From Martinezella rhizogenes (lineage in GTDB: Bacteria > Pseudomonadota > Alphaproteobacteria > Rhizobiales > Rhizobiaceae): DNA of 64,000 nucleotides. How positions within the stretch are numbered: the stretch's first letter is position 1; each line of letters opens with the position of its first letter. Below, piece after piece: positions 57,481 to 64,000 of the stretch. Under the pieces are notes generated by a model, which searched no databases, was not told the origin of the DNA, and saw nothing but the letters and a program-made list of their open reading frames with translations. The position numbers were made by a program, and so were the translations under genes. Location of the stretch: the NCBI RefSeq assembly GCF_000799715.1, contig NZ_JUHG01000001.1, positions 1 through 64,000 on the forward strand, given 5' to 3'.

Positions 57481-59076
57481 ATGCAAAAGAGTTTTGACGA
57501 TCGCGTCTCCGGCCCCGCCTTGAGCAGCCAGTTAGACAATGATCGTGATGCGCTTCTCGCTTGCCTGGTTTCCGGCGGAGACGAAAGGCTGGATTGTGAA
57601 CCTGTCACTGGCCTCAACATGTATGGCCACGGCCCATCGCCACGGCCGCTGGACCTGGCCTTCGGTTCTTCGACAGCATCGACCATTTCCGCGCCTGCCT
57701 TTACGGCAGTCGGCGCCTATCATGCGGCGCTTCTCCGGGAGATGGAGGCGCATGCCGCCGCAGACATCTATGCGCGGGAGATTGCGAGAGTCCGGAGGGA
57801 ACTGCTGCGCCTGCTTGGTCTGGACGACGGCTTGGGGCTTTCTAGCGCGGATGCCGTCATGGCCACGTCCGGCACCGATCTTCATCTTTTCGTCGCCGCG
57901 CTGCTGGCGCGAGAGAACGAACGAACCTTGATGACCATAACGCTGATGGGCAACGAGACCGGCAGCGGGGTCATGGCCGCCGCCGCCGGCCGGCACTTTA
58001 TGAGCCGCGTCGGCAATAATTGCCCGGTTGCCAAGGGTGAGGAGCTCAGCCCCGGACAGGCCACACGCAACACCACCGTCGCGGTGCGTAACGCCGATGG
58101 CACCTTGCGCCGCGACGACGAGGTCGAAAGTGAGTTGAGGGGCCTGATCGAACTTGCCCGCGCCGCTGGTCTCAGATGCCTTCTGGTCGTGACGGATGTC
58201 TCCAAGACCAGTCTGCTGGCGCCGGGTCTGGATACGGTGTTCCGCCTGAAAGCGCGTTTCGGCGCCATGCTCGACATCATGATCGATGCCTGCCAGTTCC
58301 GCGTCTCCGCCACCACGATCCGCGCCTATCTCGCCCATGACTTCCTTGTGGCGCTGACGGGATCGAAGTTCCTGGCCGGGCCGGTCTTCAGCGGCGCTCT
58401 GTTGTGCCCGCCACGATGGTCGGCTCGCCTGAAACAGCGGCCCTTGCCGGCGGCGCTTGCCGATTATTGCGCGCAAGCGGATTGGCCAGAGGGCTGGGTG
58501 GCCAGGGACGGATTGCCGCATCGTGCCAATTTTGGCCTGCTGCTGCGATGGAAGGCTGCGTTGTTCGAACTGGAGCGTTTTCTCAGGGTGCCCGAGGAAA
58601 AGGTGGCGGCTGTCCTGTCCGCCTTTGCCGAGGCGGTGCAGGCTCGGTTGGAGCAGGACAGTGCCTTTGAACAGCTCGATACGCGAGCCATGGATCGAAA
58701 TCGTTTGGGGGATCGGCCGCGCGGATCGCGTTGGGACGAAATCCCGTCGATTTTTTCATTCTACCTCAGCAATCCCTATCGCGGCGGCATCCTGCCGGCG
58801 ACGGTGACCGCCGCGGTCTATCAGGATCTGGCGGTCGAACAGAGCGACCTTGCGCCGGTGCGCCTTGGCCAGCCTGTGCGCTGCGCCGATTTCGGCGATA
58901 TGCCGGCAAGCGCCTTGAGAATTTGCCTGAGCGCGCCATTGATCGTGCGCGCTTGCGAGAGCGCGCAAGCGCTGGAGAGCCTGATTGATCAGGCCATGGC
59001 GGTGCTGGACCGGACGGCCTTCGTGGCGGCGCAATTGGCACCGCGGACGGATGCAATCCGCGCGTCGAGCGCCTAA
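57481..59076 (+). CDS. uncharacterised PLP-dependent fold-type-I enzyme
   Basis: 531 aa from the ATG at 57481, which has AAGGGGAA about 8 bases upstream; earlier in-frame starts (57430, 57472) are less well placed. The layout is that of fold-type-I PLP proteins: a phosphate-binding turn MATSGTDLHLFVAAL, the IMIDACQFRVS block with the Asp expected to contact the pyridine nitrogen (about residue 269), and ALTGSKFLAGPVFSGALL with the probable Schiff-base lysine (about 296). The rest does not match a family I can name; it resembles cysteine-desulfurase/group-II decarboxylase-like members only in motif order. Convergent with the CDF-like gene. Confidence 0.7.
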   Translation: MQKSFDDRVSGPALSSQLDNDRDALLACLVSGGDERLDCEPVTGLNMYGHGPSPRPLDLAFGSSTASTISAPAFTAVGAYHAALLREMEAHAAADIYAREIARVRRELLRLLGLDDGLGLSSADAVMATSGTDLHLFVAALLARENERTLMTITLMGNETGSGVMAAAAGRHFMSRVGNNCPVAKGEELSPGQATRNTTVAVRNADGTLRRDDEVESELRGLIELARAAGLRCLLVVTDVSKTSLLAPGLDTVFRLKARFGAMLDIMIDACQFRVSATTIRAYLAHDFLVALTGSKFLAGPVFSGALLCPPRWSARLKQRPLPAALADYCAQADWPEGWVARDGLPHRANFGLLLRWKAALFELERFLRVPEEKVAAVLSAFAEAVQARLEQDSAFEQLDTRAMDRNRLGDRPRGSRWDEIPSIFSFYLSNPYRGGILPATVTAAVYQDLAVEQSDLAPVRLGQPVRCADFGDMPASALRICLSAPLIVRACESAQALESLIDQAMAVLDRTAFVAAQLAPRTDAIRASSA

Positions 59077-59657
59077 GCGGCGGCCCTATGCTCGTCTCTC
59101 GCCGTCGTCCAGACCTCGCGTGCCGCATCGACGTTTATCGCCGCGATGGCTATGCCGACGATAAGGTCCGGCCAGGCGGAATGCCAAAGGAACGCCGTCA
59201 CGAGGCCAGCCGCGATGATGGCGATATTGGCGAGCGCATCGTTGCGGGCGGAGAGAAAGGCGGCGCGGGTCAGGCTGCCACTGTGCTCACGGAAGCGAAC
59301 CAGCATCATGGCGCAGGAGAGATTGACGACGAGCGCTCCGAGGCCAGTCAAAGATAATGCCAGCGGTTCCGGAGCAACCGGATCCATGAATTTATGCCAG
59401 GCGGTCCAGATGGTCGCCAGTCCGGGAATAAGCAGGATTGCGGCAAGCGCCATGCCGATGCGGGCGCGATTGCGAACACTCCAGCCGAGCGCCATCAGGA
59501 TCAGAAGACTGACCGAGGCGTCTTCCAGGAAATCGACGCTGTCGGCAAAGAGCGCTACAGAACCTATGGATAGTGCTACCGCAAACTCGACGCCGAAATA
59601 GCCGAGATTCAGCAGCGCAACACGTTTGACCGTGTTGCGGAGAGCAATGTCAGTCAT
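59073..59657 (-). CDS. cation-diffusion-facilitator-like membrane protein, short
   Basis: 194 aa with about five or six membrane helices. The pattern SIGSVALFADSVDFLEDASVS (part of helix 2) and AFLSARNDALANIAIIAAG (helix 5) correspond to the metal-site helices of CDF transporters, with Asp residues kept but the usual histidines replaced. The C-terminal cytoplasmic metal-binding domain of full-length CDF proteins is absent: the protein ends right after the last helix. It could be a functional short form, as known for some bacterial CDFs, or have lost metal transport. Confidence 0.78.
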   Translation of the reverse strand: MTDIALRNTVKRVALLNLGYFGVEFAVALSIGSVALFADSVDFLEDASVSLLILMALGWSVRNRARIGMALAAILLIPGLATIWTAWHKFMDPVAPEPLALSLTGLGALVVNLSCAMMLVRFREHSGSLTRAAFLSARNDALANIAIIAAGLVTAFLWHSAWPDLIVGIAIAAINVDAAREVWTTARDEHRAAA

Positions 59658-59787
59658 ATTTCCTCCAGTCTCCTCACCGCCAGGCGATCAAAAGCTGCCG
59701 AGCGTCCCTTACGCTTATTAGCCGTCAGATATCCGGTTGAACAGATGGGTACATCAAAGATAATCGCTGGCTATCTTTCCGCCTTGC

Positions 59788-61152
59788 CTAGTCCTCACTG
59801 TCAAAGCCGGTAAATTCGCTCCTGACGATGCCGTGGCGCTGAAGCTTGTCGTAGAAGGTCTTGCGCGGGATGCCGAGGGCTTCGATCGTCCGGCGGACAT
59901 CGCCGCCGTTTTGAGCAAGGGTTTCGCGGATGAGATCGGCCTCGTAGCGTTCGACGCGGATGGGCAGGGGCAGCACTGTATCGACGGCTGGGGCTTCGCC
60001 CGGCTTTGAACCTGCCGCTGATTCCAGACCAAGGACGAAGCGTTCCGCGAAGTGCGAAAGCTCGCGAACATTGCCCGGCCAGTCATGGTGGTGCAAATGA
60101 CGGCGAACGGCGGTGGAGATGGCGGGCACATCGCGCTTGAAACGGCTGGCGGCGCGCTCGGCGAAGTAGCCGAAAAGCAACGGGATGTCGTCACGCCGGT
60201 CGCGCAGCGGCGGGATGGAGATTGTAACGACGTTGAGGCGGTAATAAAGGTCCTCGCGAAAGTCGCCGCGCTGGCGCGGATCGCTAAGATCGATCTTGGC
60301 GGCGGCGACGACGCGAAGATCGACAGGGCGCACCTCGTTGGTCCCGAGCGGCGTGACTTCCCGCATCTCCAGCACGCGCAGCAACTGCACCTGTATGGCC
60401 GGCGGCATGCTTTCGATTTCGTCGAGAAACAACGTGCCGGCGCTTGCATGTTCGATGCGGCCGATGCGCTTCTTCTGCGCGCCCGTGAAGGCGCCGGGCT
60501 CGTGGCCAAAAAGCTCGCTTTCGATGACGGTCTCCGGCAGGGCGCCGCAATTGAGCGCGACGAAATTGCCCTTCGCCCGCCGGCTCCAGCGATGCAGCAG
60601 GCTCGCGACCACTTCCTTGCCGCTGCCGGTCTCGCCGGTGACCAGCACATCGACGTCGGTATCGGCGATCTGCCGTAGGGTGTGGCGCAGCCGCTCCATC
60701 GCGGATGTCTGGCCGATCAGCGGCAAATCGCCCTGCGCCTGTTCGGCGGCAATGCGCAGCGCGCGGTTTTCCAGGACGAGCCGGCGCTTTTCCGCCGCGC
60801 GCCGCACGCTTTGCACCAGCCGGTCGGTGGCGAAGGGTTTGGCGATAAAATCATAGGCGCCGTCCTGGATCGCCTTGACGGCCATCGGAATATCGCCATG
60901 GCCGGTAACCAGGATGACCGGCAGGTCCGCGTCCCGCGCCTTGATGTGATCGAAGAGCTGCTGCCCATCCATTTGTGGCATGCGGATGTCGGAAACGACG
61001 ACGCCGGGAAAGTCGGCTTCCAATGCTCCGAGCGCGTCCGGTGCCGCCGAAAAGGCGGAGACGGAAAAGCCGGCAAGCTCAAGCGTCTGCTTCGTCGCTT
61101 TCAACAAATCCTTGTCATCGTCGATGAGGAAGACCGGGGACGCGTCGTTCAT
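59788..61152 (-). CDS. dctD: C4-dicarboxylate response regulator DctD (NtrC family)
   Basis: 454 aa. Receiver domain ([20 protein letters not shown]; phospho-acceptor Asp in [14 protein letters not shown]), AAA+ sigma-54 interaction domain with Walker [15 protein letters not shown] loop ([12 protein letters not shown]) and a C-terminal Fis-type HTH ([21 protein letters not shown]). It activates sigma-54 RNA polymerase at dctA when phosphorylated by DctB. The start overlaps the dctB stop (ATGA). Next to dctB and divergent dctA, the classical rhizobial arrangement. Confidence 0.94.
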   Translation of the reverse strand: MNDASPVFLIDDDKDLLKATKQTLELAGFSVSAFSAAPDALGALEADFPGVVVSDIRMPQMDGQQLFDHIKARDADLPVILVTGHGDIPMAVKAIQDGAYDFIAKPFATDRLVQSVRRAAEKRRLVLENRALRIAAEQAQGDLPLIGQTSAMERLRHTLRQIADTDVDVLVTGETGSGKEVVASLLHRWSRRAKGNFVALNCGALPETVIESELFGHEPGAFTGAQKKRIGRIEHASAGTLFLDEIESMPPAIQVQLLRVLEMREVTPLGTNEVRPVDLRVVAAAKIDLSDPRQRGDFREDLYYRLNVVTISIPPLRDRRDDIPLLFGYFAERAASRFKRDVPAISTAVRRHLHHHDWPGNVRELSHFAERFVLGLESAAGSKPGEAPAVDTVLPLPIRVERYEADLIRETLAQNGGDVRRTIEALGIPRKTFYDKLQRHGIVRSEFTGFDSED

Positions 61153-63071
61153 GAAATCGCCTTGCGCAGATGGATGATGAAACGGGTGCCGCTCCCACCG
61201 CTTTCAACCTCGATGCGGCCGCCATAATCGGCGACAATATCCTTAGAGATGACGAGACCAAGGCCGAGGCCCTGTTCCTTCGAGGTGTTGAACGGCGTGA
61301 ACAGTGAATCAAGGATCGCCGATGGAATGCCGGGGCCGTTGTCGGAGACGGTGACCTCGACGCCCTCGGCTGTTTCCCGCGCAGTGACCTCGACCCTGGG
61401 CCGGTCGCGACCCTCCAATGCTTCGAGAGCATTCTGGAAGAGATTGATCAGCACCTGTTCGAGCCGGATGCGCGTGCCGACGACCGTGAGCCCAGCTGGC
61501 GGAAGATCGATCGCCAAGGCATCGAGCCGGCCGGCGAAACGGCTTCTGAGCAGGATCACGGCGCCCTCGATGACGCTCCTGAGCTCCACAGGTTTTGGCG
61601 CGCTCCGCCCCTTGCGGGCAAAGGCTTTCAGCTCTTCGGTGATCGTGCCGATCCGCTCGGTCAGGGCGGCGATGGAGGTCAGATTTTCCTTTACCGGCGC
61701 GATCTGCTTTCGATCCAGAAAGATATGGGCGTTGTCCGCATAGGCGCGGATGGTGGCGACCGGCTGGTTGATTTCGTGAGCGACGCCGGCGGCGACCTGG
61801 CCGAGAATGGCCAGACGGTTGGCCTGCACAAGCTCCTGCTGCACGATCTGCAGCTTCGCTTCCGTCGTGCGGTGATCGGAAATTTCCGCCTCCAGCCGGT
61901 CGCGGGCTTGGCTCAGATCTTCGGTGCGCTCCAGAACACGCCGTTCCAGCTCCTCGCGTGCCACTCGGCCGACAGCGATCTGCATTGCCGAGACATGGCG
62001 GCGCCTTAGCAGGAAGGCGGCGATTGCCAGGATCGGCACCAGCACGGTCAGGGCCAGGAAGCGTGTCTCGCGGACGGCGGAAGCAATCGCCTGATCCGTC
62101 GGGATGAGATAATCCAGCCGCCAGGGTGTCGATGGAACCGGTATTGTCAGCCGCAGATATTCCGCTGCACTGCTGCCCGGCAAGACCGCGCGGACGATCG
62201 ACACCTCCGGGCCAATAGGTTCCGGGCGCGCGATCGGCAAGGGTGCCAGAGGCGCGCCGCCAAATTGCAGGCTCTTACGAATGGCGGCGAGACTGTCGGG
62301 TGCCAGTGGCGACGTCGTCATGAATCGCCACGAAGGAATACTGGTGATCAGCACGACGCCGTGTTCGTCGGTGACATAGGCCGGGCGGCCGGCTTCACGC
62401 CAATCCGTTTCGAGTTGGTCGAATTCCATCTTGACGACCACGACACCCAGGGCAGAATCGGCAGCGCCGACGCGACGGGAAATATAAAGGCCGGGGCGAT
62501 TGCTGACCGTGCCGAGCGCGAAATGTTCGGCCGTTCCCGTCTCCATCGCCCGGCGGAAGTAATCGCGGAAGGAATAGTCGTTACCGACGAAGCTCAGCGG
62601 TTCACGCCAATTGCTCGATGCAATCGCTATACCGTCCTTGCCGGTAACATAGAGCACCGCGGCGCTGGTGCCGGACACCAGCGTTTCCAGCTTGCGGTCA
62701 AGCGTGGTGACGGCATCGTCCCGGCCGGTCGCGAGCGCGTCGCGCACCTGCTGATCTTCGGCCAGGAGAAGCGGCAGGGCGCGGGGGCGCTCAAGGACAG
62801 CCCGCAACAGCGCGACCTTGAGATTGGCATCGGTGTGTCCCTGAACCTGCAAAGCTTCGATTGCGGTCATCCGGCCATAGAAGCTTGCGCCGTAGAGAGC
62901 GGCGGCGATGATGGCCGCGCAGAAAGCCACAAAGACGAACCAGACACGCCGGGAACGCCGGCCCAGTTGCTCTGGGGTTGTAAATCGTTCCGTGGTCGGC
63001 CGCTGCAGCATCCGCACATTGTGCATGATTTCGCGCGCGCTGCAATTCATCTTGTGCGGATTTTCGCACAT
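61149..63071 (-). CDS. dctB: C4-dicarboxylate sensor histidine kinase DctB
   Basis: Up to 640 aa. An N-terminal helix ([20 protein letters not shown]) and a second helix near residue 345 ([20 protein letters not shown]) enclose a periplasmic double-PAS-like sensor. The kinase core has the H-box [19 protein letters not shown] and ATP-binding DNGPGIP and [10 protein letters not shown]. It senses dicarboxylates together with DctA and phosphorylates DctD. The start is uncertain: the ATG at 63071 overlaps a likely DctD binding site; ATGs at 63050, 63026 and 63011 are in frame, and no clear ribosome-binding site decides. Confidence 0.93.
   Translation of the reverse strand: MCENPHKMNCSAREIMHNVRMLQRPTTERFTTPEQLGRRSRRVWFVFVAFCAAIIAAALYGASFYGRMTAIEALQVQGHTDANLKVALLRAVLERPRALPLLLAEDQQVRDALATGRDDAVTTLDRKLETLVSGTSAAVLYVTGKDGIAIASSNWREPLSFVGNDYSFRDYFRRAMETGTAEHFALGTVSNRPGLYISRRVGAADSALGVVVVKMEFDQLETDWREAGRPAYVTDEHGVVLITSIPSWRFMTTSPLAPDSLAAIRKSLQFGGAPLAPLPIARPEPIGPEVSIVRAVLPGSSAAEYLRLTIPVPSTPWRLDYLIPTDQAIASAVRETRFLALTVLVPILAIAAFLLRRRHVSAMQIAVGRVAREELERRVLERTEDLSQARDRLEAEISDHRTTEAKLQIVQQELVQANRLAILGQVAAGVAHEINQPVATIRAYADNAHIFLDRKQIAPVKENLTSIAALTERIGTITEELKAFARKGRSAPKPVELRSVIEGAVILLRSRFAGRLDALAIDLPPAGLTVVGTRIRLEQVLINLFQNALEALEGRDRPRVEVTARETAEGVEVTVSDNGPGIPSAILDSLFTPFNTSKEQGLGLGLVISKDIVADYGGRIEVESGGSGTRFIIHLRKAIS
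63014..63070. promoter_or_regulatory. two inverted repeats, candidate DctD upstream activator sites
   Basis: GCACATTGTGC at 63014-63024 and TGTGCG-GATTTT-CGCACA at 63053-63070 are dyads sharing the GTGC/GCAC half-site. Their centres lie about 110 and 150 bases upstream of the start expected from the sigma-54 promoter. Tandem DctD sites upstream of dctA are established in rhizobia. Both lie within or at the start of dctB. Confidence 0.7.
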
Positions 63072-63144
63072 GCTTGCTGACTTGGTTGGGATTGCCCAGG
63101 AAAAGCCATTTTTAAATCAAGACGTTGCCTCGTTCCATGCGATC

Positions 63145-63160
63145 TGGCACGCACGTTGCA
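63145..63160 (+). promoter_or_regulatory. sigma-54 promoter of dctA
   Basis: TGGCAC-GCACG-TTGCA has the invariant GG (63146-63147) and GC (63158-63159) separated by ten bases, a consensus -24/-12 element. It lies about 85 bases before the dctA start and downstream of the candidate DctD sites. Confidence 0.93.
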
Positions 63161-63244
63161 AAGGGTGATCAAACAGTCGGAGGCTGTTGAGGTTTAGTCT
63201 TGCCCGGAGGGCCGAGGGATCGGTTGGGCACAACGGAGGACATC

Positions 63245-64000
63245 ATGATTGCTCCCATCGCAGCCGACGCCGGAACGCGCGGCAAACTCCCCTTCTACCG
63301 GCACCTCTATGTGCAGGTTCTCACTGCCATCGCCGCCGGCATCCTGCTCGGCCACTACTATCCTCAGCTCGGCACGTCGCTGCAGCCGCTCGGTGATGCC
63401 TTCATCAAGCTGGTGCGCATGGTCATTGCGCCGGTCATCTTCCTGACGGTGACGACCGGTATCGCCGGCATGTCGGACCTGAAGAAGTTCGGTCGCGTCG
63501 TCGGCAAGGCGTTCATCTACTTCCTGACCTTCTCGACGCTGGCGCTGATCGTCGGTCTTATCGTCTCGAATGTCGTGCAGCCGGGCGCCGGCATGCATAT
63601 CAATCCGGCAACGCTGGACACGAAGGCGGTCAGCAACTACGCCGCGCAGGCCCATGACGCCTCCGTCGTCGGCTTCCTGATGAACATCATTCCTGACACT
63701 ATCGTCGGCGCCTTCGCCAAGGGCGATATTCTCCAGGTGTTGTTCTTCTCGGTCGTTTTCGGCATCGCGCTCGGCGCGGTTGGTGATCGCGGCCGCCCGG
63801 TGGTCGACTTCCTGCAGGCACTGACCACGCCGATCTTCCGCATGGTCTCGATCCTGATGAAGTTCGCACCGATCGGCGCCTTCGGCGCCATGGCCTTCAC
63901 CATCGGCAAGTACGGTATTGGCACGATCGCCAACCTGGCTTTCCTGATCGGTACCTTCTATGCCACGTCGCTGTTCTTTGTTCTGGTCGTGCTCGGCGCC
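63245..64000 (+). CDS. dctA: C4-dicarboxylate transporter DctA (partial, runs off the end)
   Basis: 252 codons are in the window and the frame is open to the last base. The start has GGAGGA 6 bases upstream. The protein begins [20 protein letters not shown] and has the DAACS-family segments [40 protein letters not shown] and [17 protein letters not shown]. DctA is the inner-membrane importer for succinate, malate and fumarate, needed in rhizobia to feed symbiotic nitrogen fixation. Preceded by a sigma-54 promoter and divergent from dctBD. Confidence 0.96.
   Translation, partial: MIAPIAADAGTRGKLPFYRHLYVQVLTAIAAGILLGHYYPQLGTSLQPLGDAFIKLVRMVIAPVIFLTVTTGIAGMSDLKKFGRVVGKAFIYFLTFSTLALIVGLIVSNVVQPGAGMHINPATLDTKAVSNYAAQAHDASVVGFLMNIIPDTIVGAFAKGDILQVLFFSVVFGIALGAVGDRGRPVVDFLQALTTPIFRMVSILMKFAPIGAFGAMAFTIGKYGIGTIANLAFLIGTFYATSLFFVLVVLGA

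Noticed and set aside
59073..59657. Truncated pseudogene of a cation transporter
   Set aside because: The frame is intact with start and stop, no remnant of the missing domain follows, and short CDF-like proteins exist.

Overview
The window reads as a GC-rich alphaproteobacterial chromosome or chromid segment, most likely Rhizobium/Agrobacterium-like (Rhizobiaceae). The assignment rests on gene content: a divergent dctA / dctBD locus with a sigma-54 promoter, a DUF1127 mini-protein followed by a four-hairpin CCTCCTCCC RNA, a TPP-riboswitch thiMED operon, a carnitine-degradation (cdh) cluster with the rhizobial-type fused CdhA-CdhB, and many ABC importers. No rRNA, tRNA, IS element, prophage or CRISPR array was seen; almost every gene is intact.

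Layout. 1-5.1 kb: end of an RND efflux pump and its outer-membrane lipoprotein, a LysR regulator, a paired half-size DMT (YdcZ/DUF606) transporter and an alpha/beta hydrolase. 5.1-10.1 kb: CocE/NonD-type hydrolase, a Tat-exported peptide-type binding protein and a divergent HTH regulator. 10.1-22.9 kb: a Dpp/Opp-type importer followed upstream by an enoyl-CoA hydratase, NDP-forming acyl-CoA synthetase, acyl-CoA dehydrogenase, CdhAB and CdhC, with divergent GlxA-type regulator CdhR. Together these look like an uptake and degradation route for gamma-butyrobetaine/crotonobetaine/carnitine leading to betaine. 22.9-31.3 kb: LysR + EamA exporter, a LacI-controlled polar amino-acid-type importer with a fused permease-ATPase and a FAD oxidoreductase, and small hypothetical and DoxX-like genes.

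31.3-50.6 kb is the most interesting part: about 19 kb of mostly co-oriented genes. It holds a MalEFGK-type oligosaccharide importer with a cytoplasmic DUF5060-type glycosidase, DhaK/DhaL-like kinase subunits, and a RbsABC-type sugar importer with a DUF2291 lipoprotein. It also holds an apparent oxidative D-apiose pathway: sugar dehydrogenase, lactonase, oxidoisomerase, DUF1537 kinase and RuBisCO-like protein. A divergent GntR/FCD regulator lies at the head. A shared TGGTATRATGAG motif sits in front of the glycosidase/importer operon, the oxidoisomerase gene and the RuBisCO-like gene. I infer one regulon that imports apiose-containing glycosides and free apiose and converts the sugar to 3-phosphoglycerate plus glycolate.

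50.6-64 kb: a small membrane protein, a BacA/UppP phosphatase, a PhnA-domain protein, thiMED plus a translationally coupled SDR, the DUF1127 gene and cuckoo-type sRNA, a YghU-like glutathione transferase, an uncharacterised PLP fold-type-I protein, a short CDF-like membrane protein, and dctD-dctB divergent from dctA, which runs off the window end.
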